Below, one piece after another: positions 1-7,519 of a DNA stretch of 64,000 bases (position 1 is the first letter of the stretch; each line of letters opens with the position of its first letter). The DNA comes from Pedobacter aquatilis (GTDB taxonomy: Bacteria > Bacteroidota > Bacteroidia > Sphingobacteriales > Sphingobacteriaceae). The notes under the pieces are model-generated. The model did no database searches. It was not told the origin of the DNA and saw only the letters and a list, made by a program, of their open reading frames with translations. The stretch spans positions 62,001 to 126,000 of the forward strand of contig NZ_JAUFPW010000012.1 of assembly GCF_030409415.1 (NCBI RefSeq), in the 5' to 3' direction. Position numbers and translations under genes: made by a program.

Positions 1-2
1 AA

Positions 3-503
3 ACAATCCGTTTAGAGAATGCAGAAGTTCCGATTATGTTTTTAACAGCTAAAAACACATCAGAAGATCGTGTTTTAGGTTTGAAAAAAGGGGCTGATGA
101 TTATTTAGTTAAACCTTTCAACTTAGAGGAGTTAATTCTTCGTGTTGGAATTTTAGTTAAACGCAGTTTAAAATCCGACGATTTAAAAGAATTAAATTCA
201 TACAAAATCGGCGATAAAACTATTTATTTTAATTCTTTTGAATTGAAACATGATGATGGTACAATTACGCCATTAACGAAGAAAGAAACGATGTTGTTAA
301 AGCTTTTAATTGAGCGTAAGAATGATGCAGTTTCTCGTGAACAAATTTTGGAAACGGTTTGGAATTACGATGTTTATCCATCAACCAGAACGATTGATAA
401 CTTCATTTTAACGTTCCGTAAGTATTTCGAACCAGACCAGAAAAATCCTATGTACTTTCACTCTATTCGTGGTGTTGGTTATAAATTTACTGATATCCAT
501 TAA
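3..503 (+). CDS. OmpR-family response regulator, 5' end outside the window
   Basis: This is the DNA-binding partner of a two-component system, cut by the window edge. The frame is open from base 3, so the methionine at base 36 is internal and not the start. The visible part begins inside the receiver domain (VPIMFLTAK, then the conserved lysine in DDYLVKPF); the phosphoacceptor Asp lies upstream of the window. A winged-helix effector domain follows (about residues 75-165 of the visible part, ending in IRGVGYKF, typical of OmpR/PhoB). Its TAA stop overlaps the ATG of the next gene by one base, so the two are probably co-translated. The target genes and cognate kinase cannot be seen. Confidence 0.93.
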   Translation, partial: TIRLENAEVPIMFLTAKNTSEDRVLGLKKGADDYLVKPFNLEELILRVGILVKRSLKSDDLKELNSYKIGDKTIYFNSFELKHDDGTITPLTKKETMLLKLLIERKNDAVSREQILETVWNYDVYPSTRTIDNFILTFRKYFEPDQKNPMYFHSIRGVGYKFTDIH

Positions 504-1018
504 TGTATAACAGTATCGGCAGGTATGCCTTAATGGCTGTTTTTATCGTTGCTACGCTAGTTTGTATCTTCTTTAATCAGTATGAACTTGCAGCAGTTTC
601 AGGCTTCTTATTTGGTTTTGTAGTTTGGAGTCACATCAGGCACGGTTCTGTTTTAATGGCTTCAAAGTATTTTAAAAATAACGAGTTTGCAAAAGCAAAG
701 CTGATGCTTGCCGAAGTTCCTAATCCTGAGCGTTTATCAAAAAACAGGAGAGGGTACTACGAATTTATGCAAGGTAATATTGCATTAAAAGAAGAGGATT
801 ACGATAGAGCTGAATATCATTTTCAATTGGCAAGTCGCTTTCCTGTTGGTGGTAAAACCCAAAAAGGTTACGTTTTAATACATTTGGCAAATCTCGCTTT
901 GCGAAAAAAGGATAAAGAGAAAGCCGAAGCTTATACAAAAATTGCAAAGGAACTTGCAGATACAGAACGTTCAAAAGATATTATTGTTAAAATAGAAAGA
1001 GAAATTAGCAAATTATAA
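503..1018 (+). CDS. Membrane-anchored TPR-like protein of unknown function
   Basis: I do not recognise a named family. The 171-residue protein starts with two adjacent hydrophobic segments (about residues 9-26 and 29-45), followed by a soluble helical part rich in Ala, Lys and Glu. Helix pairs such as YYEFMQGNIALKEEDYDRAEYHF and the later LANLALRKKDKEKAEAY have TPR spacing (small residues and aromatic at the usual positions). It probably sits in the inner membrane with a cytoplasmic protein-binding domain. The start overlaps the stop of the response regulator (TAATG), suggesting translational coupling and perhaps a role near that signalling system. A good hairpin terminator follows it directly. 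Confidence 0.8.
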   Translation: MYNSIGRYALMAVFIVATLVCIFFNQYELAAVSGFLFGFVVWSHIRHGSVLMASKYFKNNEFAKAKLMLAEVPNPERLSKNRRGYYEFMQGNIALKEEDYDRAEYHFQLASRFPVGGKTQKGYVLIHLANLALRKKDKEKAEAYTKIAKELADTERSKDIIVKIEREISKL

Positions 1019-1040
1019 TATTCGTATTGTCATTTTGAAT

Positions 1041-1086
1041 AACGAAGCACCAGTTTAGGAATAAAAAGGTACTTCGTTTTTTTTTT
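1041..1086 (+). terminator. Rho-independent terminator after the TPR gene
   Basis: AACGAAGCACC (1041-1051) pairs with GGTACTTCGTT (1068-1078) with one wobble, and the 3' arm runs into eight or more T residues. It lies 22 bases after the stop codon of the preceding gene and ends the response regulator/TPR transcript. The 5' arm resembles the CGAAGCA core of the dispersed inverted repeats in this window, so the terminator may have been built from one. Confidence 0.75.
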
Positions 1087-1091
1087 ATTTA

Positions 1092-1099
1092 TACCTTTG
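1092..1099 (+). promoter_or_regulatory. Possible Bacteroidota -7 element for hemE
   Basis: TACCTTTG matches TAnnTTTG of the Bacteroidota primary sigma factor. It lies between the preceding terminator and hemE. I see no clean TTG at the expected -33 distance, so support is partial. The transcript would carry the two hairpins at 1113-1187 in its 5' leader. Confidence 0.4.
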
Positions 1100-1112
1100 C
1101 GGAACTAAAAAT

Positions 1113-1187
1113 TTTTTATCCACACGTCATCCTGAATTCATTTCAGGATGACGTGTGGATAAAAAGATGCTGAATTAAATTCAGCAT
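1113..1187. repeat. Two adjacent palindromes of the dispersed REP-like family
   Basis: The first palindrome has perfect 24-bp arms (1113-1136 and 1142-1165; core GTCATCCTGAA / TTCAGGATGAC) with a 5-nt loop. The second has 10-bp arms (1167-1176 and 1178-1187, ATGCTGAATT / AATTCAGCAT). The GTCAT(C/T)CTGA core recurs in other intergenic repeats of this window. Both lie in the upstream region of hemE and would form strong RNA hairpins if transcribed. Confidence 0.9.
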
Positions 1188-1216
1188 GACGACTAAACGG
1201 GTACTAACAACAAATC

Positions 1217-2242
1217 ATGAAGAATAATTTATTTTTAGACGCAGCATTTTCAAAACAAACAGAACGTCCACCAGTTTGGATGATGCGTCAGGCAGGTCGT
1301 TTTATGCCACAATATTGGGAAATTAAAAACAAATACTCTTTTTTAGAGATGTGTAAAACTCCTGACATTGCTGCTGATGTAACGATGTTGCCTGTTGATT
1401 TGTTAGATATTGATGCTGCAATTCTATTCTGCGATATTTTGGTAACTGGTGAGGCTATGGGTGGTGATTTGAGCTTTACTCAAGGTGTTGGGCCAAAGTT
1501 TGCAAACCCTGTTCGTAATGCTCAGGATATTGAAAACTTAAATGTTGATTGCTTAGATGAATTGCAGTATGTTGCTGATGCGATTAAAGTGATTCAACAA
1601 CGTTTGGATAATCGTATTCCTTTAATTGGTTTTGCTGGGGCACCTTTCACGGTAATGAGCTATTTAATTGAAGGAGGTTCATCAAAAGATTTTAAATTAA
1701 CCAAGCTTTTTATTCATAATCAACCAGAATTGGCGCATAAACTTTTGGCTAAAATTGCAAAAGTTACCGCCGATTATTTAAACTTACAAATTGCTGCTGG
1801 TGTAAATGCAGTTCAAATTTTTGATAGTTGGGCATTAGCTTTATCTTGGAATGATTATCAGGAATTCTCTCACCGTTATATTCAGGAAATCATTGCAAAC
1901 TTAAATAGAAAAGACATTCCGGTAATTTCTTTCTGCAAAGGAAGTTCGGTTTTTGCACCTATAATGGCAGAAGCAAAACCTGATGTAATTTCAGTTGATT
2001 GGAATGCAGATTTACTGAACATTAAAAATGCTTTGCCAAAGGGAATTGCAGTACAGGGAAATTTAGACCCACATATTTTATATGCTGATAAAGCGGTAAT
2101 CAAAGCGCAGATTCATAAATTATTTGAGCGTATGCATGGAACTGAAGGTTTTATCTTCAATTTAGGTCATGGTATAATGCCAGATATTCCTTTTGATAAT
2201 GTGAAATATGCAATTGATGTGGTTAAGGAGTTTAGGTATTAA
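1217..2242 (+). CDS. hemE: Uroporphyrinogen decarboxylase
   Basis: HemE removes four carboxyl groups from uroporphyrinogen III to give coproporphyrinogen III in cytoplasmic haem synthesis. The 341-residue length is usual. Both family signatures are visible: the N-terminal PPVWMMRQAGRFMPQYW, with the catalytic-site arginines, and GFAGAPFTVMSYLIEGG near residue 145. The C-terminal part has NLGHGIMPDIPFDN, typical of the family. The ATG at 1217 gives the expected N-terminus. hemJ, another haem enzyme, lies about 550 bases downstream on the same strand, with a toxin-antitoxin pair between them. Confidence 0.97.
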   Translation: MKNNLFLDAAFSKQTERPPVWMMRQAGRFMPQYWEIKNKYSFLEMCKTPDIAADVTMLPVDLLDIDAAILFCDILVTGEAMGGDLSFTQGVGPKFANPVRNAQDIENLNVDCLDELQYVADAIKVIQQRLDNRIPLIGFAGAPFTVMSYLIEGGSSKDFKLTKLFIHNQPELAHKLLAKIAKVTADYLNLQIAAGVNAVQIFDSWALALSWNDYQEFSHRYIQEIIANLNRKDIPVISFCKGSSVFAPIMAEAKPDVISVDWNADLLNIKNALPKGIAVQGNLDPHILYADKAVIKAQIHKLFERMHGTEGFIFNLGHGIMPDIPFDNVKYAIDVVKEFRY

Positions 2243-2281
2243 GCTCATTTGCCAACGGCTTAAAATTAATTATATTTGAAT

Positions 2282-2491
2282 ATGGAAACATTAATTATTG
2301 ATATTCCTGAAAGCAAAAGTACTTTAGTTAAGAGCTTGCTTAAAGAGCTTGGTGTTACTATCCATAAAAAGAGCACTAAGAAAGTTAGTGCTCCAAATAA
2401 ACTTACTCGCAAAACGATTGAAGATGCCCATAAAGGGATTGGTATTGGGGAGCCAATAAAAGATATAAAATCATTTCTTGGTTCTATATAA
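2282..2491 (+). CDS. Putative type II antitoxin (RelB-like)
   Basis: This small 69-residue protein precedes a clear YafQ-type toxin, and its stop overlaps the toxin start (TAATG), the usual antitoxin-toxin order. The N-terminal METLIIDIPESKSTLVKSLLKELGV looks like a short beta strand plus helix of the ribbon-helix-helix or Phd/RelB-like dimerisation sort. The basic middle and C-terminal tail would wrap the toxin. I chose the ATG at 2282 rather than an in-frame TTG two codons upstream. The assignment as antitoxin rests mainly on gene order; the sequence itself is divergent. Confidence 0.75.
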   Translation: METLIIDIPESKSTLVKSLLKELGVTIHKKSTKKVSAPNKLTRKTIEDAHKGIGIGEPIKDIKSFLGSI

Positions 2492-2772
2492 TGTTTACTT
2501 TAAGACCTACCAACCAATTCAAAAAGGATGCAAAGAAAGTAATCAAAAGAGCATCTAAAAATTTAGAATTAATTGAAAATTTCTTAGTAAAACTACAATT
2601 TAGCGGTGCAGCAGGCATCGAAAAAAAATATTTCCCTCACAAACTCACTGGAAACTACAAGGATAATTGGGAGGCTCATATTAAACCTGATTTACTGATT
2701 ATTTGGTTTGATATAACAAATGAGAATGAGATAATTCTTTTAAGATTAGGTACTCATTCTGATTTATTTTAG
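2491..2772 (+). CDS. YafQ-family toxin (RelE/ParE-fold mRNA endonuclease)
   Basis: The 93-residue protein keeps the YafQ pattern: PHKLTGNY, then NWEAHIKPDLLIIWF, then LGTHSDLF at the C-terminus. In known YafQ toxins His50, His63, Asp67, a C-terminal His and the last Phe form the RNase site; here H50, H63, D67, H89 and F93 fall in matching places, so the toxin looks intact. It would cleave translated mRNA at the ribosome and be held in check by the overlapping upstream gene. The pair lies between hemE and hemJ on the same strand. Confidence 0.88.
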   Translation: MFTLRPTNQFKKDAKKVIKRASKNLELIENFLVKLQFSGAAGIEKKYFPHKLTGNYKDNWEAHIKPDLLIIWFDITNENEIILLRLGTHSDLF

Positions 2773-2798
2773 TTATAACATTATTTCGTTGACATCTA

Positions 2799-3359
2799 AT
2801 GATAGAAACTCTTCAACCCTATTACTATTACTTTCTTGCTGTACACATTGTATTTGTAATTAGCTGGATGGCAGGATTATTCTATATTTTAAGCCTTTTT
2901 ATTTATCACACTGAGGCTAACGAAAAGCCCGAGCCTGAAAAAACGATTCTAGTCAATCAGTTTGTAAAGATGGAAGCTACCTTATGGAAAATTATCTGCG
3001 CCCCTGCCATGATAATTTCTGTTTTGGCAGGTATTTCTATGCTTACTTTACACCCAAGTTTGCTGCAAGCTGATTGGATGCATGTAAAACTTGGCTTCGT
3101 TATTGGATTGATTATTTATCATTTTATTTGCCAAAACATTGTTAAGCAACTTAAAAATAATCAATTTAAAATGTCGAGTTTTCAATTGCGCTTATGGCGT
3201 GAGCTGGCTACCATTTTTATGATTGCCATTGTTTTTGTAGTGATTTTAAAAAATGCGTTAAACTGGATTTATGGTTTAATTGGCATTATGGGCGTTGCGA
3301 TGGCGATAATGATTGCGGTGAAGCTGTATAAAAATTATCGCAATAAGCAGAAAGACTAA
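2799..3359 (+). CDS. hemJ: HemJ-type protoporphyrinogen IX oxidase (CopD-like membrane protein)
   Basis: HemJ oxidises protoporphyrinogen IX to protoporphyrin IX in the inner membrane. The 186-residue protein has four to five hydrophobic helices. Family signatures are visible: VHIVFVISWMAGLFYI (His16) near the N-terminus, VKMEATLWKI, and WMHVKLGF (Trp93, Lys97), corresponding to residues reported as essential in HemJ. The C-terminal half diverges somewhat and ends in a basic tail. Proximity to hemE supports a haem role. A more general CopD-like protein is the alternative. Confidence 0.85.
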   Translation: MIETLQPYYYYFLAVHIVFVISWMAGLFYILSLFIYHTEANEKPEPEKTILVNQFVKMEATLWKIICAPAMIISVLAGISMLTLHPSLLQADWMHVKLGFVIGLIIYHFICQNIVKQLKNNQFKMSSFQLRLWRELATIFMIAIVFVVILKNALNWIYGLIGIMGVAMAIMIAVKLYKNYRNKQKD

Positions 3360-3501
3360 AGCAGAAAGCTCAAAGAATAGCATTTAAGCTAAATTACTTT
3401 TTTTGCGGGGTTGATGAGACCTTTTTGTTCTCCTTGAGTAAACTTGTATATATTTCTTGATACTTGGTACTTGCTGCTTATAGTTTATGAAAAAACTATC
3501 C

Positions 3502-3509
3502 TAAATTTG
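3502..3509 (+). promoter_or_regulatory. Putative -7 element TAAATTTG
   Basis: TAAATTTG matches the TAnnTTTG consensus and lies 19 bases before the ATG of the outer-membrane protein gene at 3529. No convincing -33 TTG is seen at the right distance. Confidence 0.4.
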
Positions 3510-3528
3510 AGCGATAAAAACCAAGCTC

Positions 3529-4686
3529 ATGTTTATAACCCCAGGTTTAAAAAAAACCTTATTCTTTATATCTTTTCTTTTTACTACATATTTTGCTTCG
3601 GCACAGTTTAATCAGGCAGCTTTAGAAAACAGGGTTCGCCCAGATAGTAGCTTAACCAACGAGGTTCACTTTAACTTTTACAATTTTAATTATGTTCGTA
3701 ATTATGAGTATACCAATGACTTTCACGATGGTTATACGTTATACGGAACGCAGTTGCAACCACAAGTCGTTTATTATGCCCATCCGAATTTGGCGATTAC
3801 CGCTGGAGCGTTTATCCGTAAAGATTTTGGAAGAAACGGAATTACGGATGCCAAGCCCTTATTTAACTTAAAGTATCATAAAAGAAATTTAACCCTGATT
3901 TTTGGAAGTTTAGAAGGTGGAATTCAACACAGATATATAGAGCCGCTTTATGATTTTGAAAGAACCATAACGAATCCAATTGAATATGGAACGCAATTAT
4001 TGGTAAATCGCAAGAGATTTAATTTGGATGCCTGGATTGCCTGGCAAAAAATGATTGAAAAAGGCGAAGCGGCAAAGGAAGAAATTGTTGGTGGTTTATC
4101 TACCGAAACCACAATTGCTGAAAATAATGGCTGGAAATTTAGTTTTCCCGCACAGTTTTTAGCTTTTCACCAAGGCGGACAAATTGATGTTTTAAAGGAA
4201 ATTCCGATTAGTACAGTTTTTAACGGTGCAGCCGGATTGAAATTGCATAAAGAAATTAATAGCAATATTAAAGAGGTTTACACGGATAATTATATTGCAG
4301 TTTACAAAGATTTATCGCCTGATAAAAGAAGAGCTTATCAAGGTGGTTTTGGAATGTGGCTAAACGCTGGTGTTGAAAGTAAATGGGGCAGTTTGGTTGC
4401 TTCCTATTGGAAGGGCAATAACTTCATTTCGATTAAAGGAATGCCTTTGTATGAATCGGTTTCGAGTAATTTATATACTAACGGATTAAAGCAAAGCGGC
4501 AGGAATATTGTTTCGTTACGATATGCTTATCAAAAGGAACTGATTCCTAATTTGTATTTGGATGTCCGTTTTGAGCCACATATTGATTTGGATAATACAG
4601 ATAAGCAGTTGCAGTTTAATCATTCATTTTTCTTGACTTACAAACAGGATTTCAAATTGTTTAAGGTTAAGAAAGCTGATAGGTAA
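3529..4686 (+). CDS. Hypothetical exported protein, probably outer-membrane beta-barrel
   Basis: I do not recognise a family. The 385-residue product starts with a signal peptide (basic KK, hydrophobic core TLFFISFLFTTYFASA, cleavage after ASA before QFNQ). The mature part is rich in aromatic residues alternating with polar ones (FNFYNFNYVRNYEY, LQPQVVYYAHPNLAITAGAF) and has many short strand-turn-strand stretches, as in outer-membrane barrels. C-terminal strands such as NLYLDVRFEPHIDL and HSFFLTYKQDF support this, although the protein ends in a basic tail rather than a terminal aromatic. It stands alone between hemJ and the ECF sigma operon. Confidence 0.7.
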   Translation: MFITPGLKKTLFFISFLFTTYFASAQFNQAALENRVRPDSSLTNEVHFNFYNFNYVRNYEYTNDFHDGYTLYGTQLQPQVVYYAHPNLAITAGAFIRKDFGRNGITDAKPLFNLKYHKRNLTLIFGSLEGGIQHRYIEPLYDFERTITNPIEYGTQLLVNRKRFNLDAWIAWQKMIEKGEAAKEEIVGGLSTETTIAENNGWKFSFPAQFLAFHQGGQIDVLKEIPISTVFNGAAGLKLHKEINSNIKEVYTDNYIAVYKDLSPDKRRAYQGGFGMWLNAGVESKWGSLVASYWKGNNFISIKGMPLYESVSSNLYTNGLKQSGRNIVSLRYAYQKELIPNLYLDVRFEPHIDLDNTDKQLQFNHSFFLTYKQDFKLFKVKKADR

Positions 4687-5215
4687 AGGGTGAAAATTAA
4701 TTGCATTAGTGAGCCGTCAGCTGAAGCAGACGGACATGAAATGGATGATGCAGATAACCTAATTAGTTAATTCAAAAAGCCAAATTGTTGCAATTACCCA
4801 GAAATATAAATTAATATCGTTCCCGTTTTTTAAATATCGCCATTCTTTGCCATTGGCTTCAGCCAACGGATTAAGCAAATTGCGTTTGGCTTCAGCCAAA
4901 TTAAGTCCTTTGTAACCCCTCAGTTTGAAAAACTGGACCAATTTTACAAACCCGATAAAAGTGGAAATACTTTTTGTTTGCTGGTCTTCGACAGGTTTAC
5001 ACTGACCAGTCGCAAAAAGATTGGAACGGTTAGCGGGACTAACTTTTAAAAAATGCATCTGCCATTGCTTTCCAAATCAAAAAATAATATCTTTCTTGAA
5101 GAAAATATTTAATTTATCTATCTGATAATCAATGTAAAACAAATTATTTTAACTTTTTTTAACACCTTATGCAACCAAAGTTTGTAATCTGCCATCTACT
5201 ATATACAAACACACA
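4687..5215. other. Gene-poor spacer with a doubtful 99-codon minus-strand ORF
   Basis: The only long frame here is on the minus strand at 4759-5058. It includes two palindromes read as coding sequence: TTGGCTTCAGCCAA (4853-4866) and TTTGGCTTCAGCCAAA (4885-4900), giving the repeated peptide LAEAK / LAEAN. The rest (for example KLVQFFKLRGYKGLNLAEAK) resembles no enzyme family I know, and no promoter or terminator frames it. I think this is a repeat element rather than a gene, but I cannot exclude a small conserved ORF. The 3' part of the spacer (5059-5215) is very AT-rich and must hold the promoter of the sigma factor gene. Confidence 0.5.
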
Positions 5216-5785
5216 ATGAAATTGACGCGAAGCTATACGATAAACGATTTGATGGAGGGCTGCAAAGCTGGCGACCGGAAGATGCAGGAGCTGCTTTACA
5301 AGCAAACGGCATCGAAAATGTTGGCCGTTTGTATGCGTTACGCTAAAGATAGAATGGAGGCCGAAGATGTATTGCAGATGGGATACATCAAGGTTTTTCA
5401 GAAGATTAAGGAATACAGAGGCGATGGCTCTTTTGAGGGTTGGATTAGAAGAGTAATGGTAAATACGGCCATTGAAAGTTACCGCAAAAATTTGCGCAGC
5501 TTAAATGTGGTGGAGATAGATGAGGCTTATGAACAACCATCTACCGGATTTGATTTTGGTACTTTGGGTATGCAGGATTTAATGAAAGCGATACAAAAAC
5601 TGGCCGACGGTTATAGAATGGTTTTCAATATGTATGTAATTGAGGGTTATTCGCATAAGGAAATTGGAGAAACTTTAGGTATCTCGGAAGGCGCTAGTAA
5701 ATCTCAACTTTCGAGAGCACGAGCGATTTTAAAAGAAGAAATTATAAAAATGGAGGGATTTGGTTATGCAACCTATACAGGATAA
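5216..5785 (+). CDS. ECF-type RNA polymerase sigma factor
   Basis: The 189-residue protein has both ECF sigma domains. Sigma region 2 is at about residues 25-95 (RYAKDRMEAEDVLQMGYIKVFQKI, then FEGWIRRVMVNTAIESYRK). Region 4 is at about 130-180 (MVFNMYVIEGYSHKEIGETLGISEGASKSQLSRARAILKE, a helix-turn-helix that reads -35 elements). It overlaps the next gene by 20 bases, and that product looks like its membrane-bound anti-sigma partner. A beta-barrel protein gene follows. This is a common Bacteroidota envelope-stress type layout. The inducing signal is unknown. Confidence 0.93.
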   Translation: MKLTRSYTINDLMEGCKAGDRKMQELLYKQTASKMLAVCMRYAKDRMEAEDVLQMGYIKVFQKIKEYRGDGSFEGWIRRVMVNTAIESYRKNLRSLNVVEIDEAYEQPSTGFDFGTLGMQDLMKAIQKLADGYRMVFNMYVIEGYSHKEIGETLGISEGASKSQLSRARAILKEEIIKMEGFGYATYTG

Positions 5786-6518
5786 GGATTTTGACAAGTT
5801 ATTTAAAAACGCTTTTGAAGATGCTGAAATTGCACCATCTAGAGATTTGTGGAGCAGCATTGAAAGCGAAATTGAACCTAAGAAAAAAAGGATAATTCCG
5901 ATTTATTGGTTATCGGCCGCGGCGGTTTTATTAATTGCAACAGTTGGCATTTTGGTTTACCAACAGCAAGATGTTAAACCAAAACAATACGCCAACAATG
6001 TTAAATTTAAAGCTGAAACTCCGGTTTTGGTTGAAGATACAAAGATTGATACATCGGTTTCAATAGTAAAACCAGTTGAGAAATTAAAACAAGCTTTACC
6101 AATAAGTGCTAAGCCAGTTACAACTTTAGCTAAAACTAAGGCAAAAGAGGAAACTAAGATTGTAGAAAAACAAAGAGTGGTTAATGCATTTGAAGTTCAA
6201 AAACAAGAACAGATGATTGCTAAAGTTGAGGAGCCTCAAAAGGATATTAAAACGAAAATTGAAGAAGCCATTTTACAGCCCAAACAAGAAACTGTAATTG
6301 CGGCAAACCCTATTATTATTAAAACTGATGATGTTGAGAATGATAATAATCAGGCTGAAAATAAAGGCATTAGGAATGTCGGGGATGTGGTAAACTTGAT
6401 TGTAAACAAGGTGGATAAGAGGAAAGATAAGTTTATCCAATTCCGTACAGATGATGATGATTCTTCACTTTCATCTATAAATATTGGTCCTTTTAAAATT
6501 GGTAAAAAGAAAAAATAA
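5766..6518 (+). CDS. Putative anti-sigma factor, single-pass membrane protein
   Basis: The N-terminal about 40 residues (DFDKLFKNAFEDAEIAPSRDLWSSIESEI) are acidic and helical, as in cytoplasmic sigma-binding segments common next to Bacteroidota ECF genes. One membrane span follows (IYWLSAAAVLLIATVGILVY), then a long Lys/Glu/Val-rich periplasmic part without a fold I recognise. The ATG at 5766 is preceded by GGAGGG; an in-frame TTG lies two codons upstream. The start lies inside the sigma gene, which suggests translational coupling and matched stoichiometry. No catalytic motif is visible. The anti-sigma role is inferred from position and topology. Confidence 0.75.
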   Translation: MQPIQDKDFDKLFKNAFEDAEIAPSRDLWSSIESEIEPKKKRIIPIYWLSAAAVLLIATVGILVYQQQDVKPKQYANNVKFKAETPVLVEDTKIDTSVSIVKPVEKLKQALPISAKPVTTLAKTKAKEETKIVEKQRVVNAFEVQKQEQMIAKVEEPQKDIKTKIEEAILQPKQETVIAANPIIIKTDDVENDNNQAENKGIRNVGDVVNLIVNKVDKRKDKFIQFRTDDDDSSLSSINIGPFKIGKKKK

Positions 6519-6608
6519 GGCAGGATTTACAGGATTCTGGATTTAAATACTAAGCATTAAAAATTCAATCATTCAAAACTCACTCATTCAATAATAAACA
6601 CACAAAAT

Positions 6609-7403
6609 ATGAAACGTTTAATTTTTACAGCACTTATGGTAAGCGGACTTGCCGGTGTTATAGCTCCAGGTGCTTTTGCACAACAAGATTCGGTTAAGAA
6701 AGATAAAAGAGATATTAACTTGGGTATGGTAAAATTTACCAGAGGCGGAAAGGATAGCTCAGCAGTAGCTGCCAAACCGGGTCGTTTTGTAGGCGGAATT
6801 ACTTTTACAAGGGTTGATTTAGGTTTCTCTAGATTGATTGATAACGGAGATTTTAACCTTTCGCCCAACAACGAATTTTTAGATTACAAGGGCGGTAAAA
6901 CAAGCACTTTCTCTTTTGATATCTTGCAATTTGGCTATCGCTTTAATTCAAATTTTAAGGTATATGTAGCAGGTGGTTTCGACTGGACTTTAATAAGATT
7001 GAGAAAAGATATTACAATAGCAAAAAACTCAAACGAATTTGTTTATACAGAACAACCTGTTAATTTTTCTAAAAATCGTTTCTCAAGCAGTTATGTACAC
7101 ATTCCTTTAAACTTTGAGTTTCGTACAAAGGAAAACGGCAAAGGCAAAAGATTTTACTTTGTAGTTGGACCAGAAGTAAGCTTCCTATTAAATGGAAAAA
7201 TTAAACAGGTAAGTGATGAAAGAGGAAAAGAAAAACAATACGATAGCTACCATTTTCAAGCCGTTCGTTACGGAGGTACAGTTAGGTTTGGTTATGGCGG
7301 TTTAGGTTTATTCACCAAATATTATTTCAACGATATGTTTACTACAGCACAACAAGCTGGCTTGAAAAACATGAGCTTCGGTGTAACCTTTGGCTTAAAT
7401 TAA
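6609..7403 (+). CDS. Outer-membrane beta-barrel protein (porin-like)
   Basis: The 264-residue product has a signal peptide (MKRLIFTALMVSGLAGVIAPGAFA, cleaved before QQDS). The mature part has alternating aromatic/polar strands (FSFDILQFGYRFNSNFKVYVAGGFDW, SYVHIPLNFEFRTK, FYFVVGPEVSFLLNG, LGLFTKYYFNDMF) and ends MSFGVTFGLN, a typical barrel finish. It is the third gene of the ECF sigma/anti-sigma cluster and lies 90 bases after the anti-sigma-like gene, so it could be a target or sensor of that system. A strong terminator follows. The transported substrate is unknown; a structural barrel is equally possible. Confidence 0.8.
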   Translation: MKRLIFTALMVSGLAGVIAPGAFAQQDSVKKDKRDINLGMVKFTRGGKDSSAVAAKPGRFVGGITFTRVDLGFSRLIDNGDFNLSPNNEFLDYKGGKTSTFSFDILQFGYRFNSNFKVYVAGGFDWTLIRLRKDITIAKNSNEFVYTEQPVNFSKNRFSSSYVHIPLNFEFRTKENGKGKRFYFVVGPEVSFLLNGKIKQVSDERGKEKQYDSYHFQAVRYGGTVRFGYGGLGLFTKYYFNDMFTTAQQAGLKNMSFGVTFGLN

Positions 7404-7426
7404 AATATAACACACACAAAATGTTA

Positions 7427-7461
7427 AATCCTGTTTCGGTTAGGCGAAACAGGATTTTTTT
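7427..7461 (+). terminator. Rho-independent terminator of the sigma/anti-sigma/barrel operon
   Basis: AATCCTGTTTCG (7427-7438) and CGAAACAGGATT (7445-7456) form a perfect 12-bp stem with a 6-nt loop, followed by a run of T. It lies 24 bases after the stop of the barrel gene. Confidence 0.92.
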
Positions 7462-7519
7462 GTTCAAAAGATTTTACTTTAAGCTTTAGTCTTTCTGCTT
7501 TAAGCTTTATATTTACCCC

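Noticed and set aside
36..38. ATG at 36 as the start of the response regulator
   Set aside because: The frame is open to base 3 and the receiver domain would lose its conserved N-terminal half, so the start lies outside the window.
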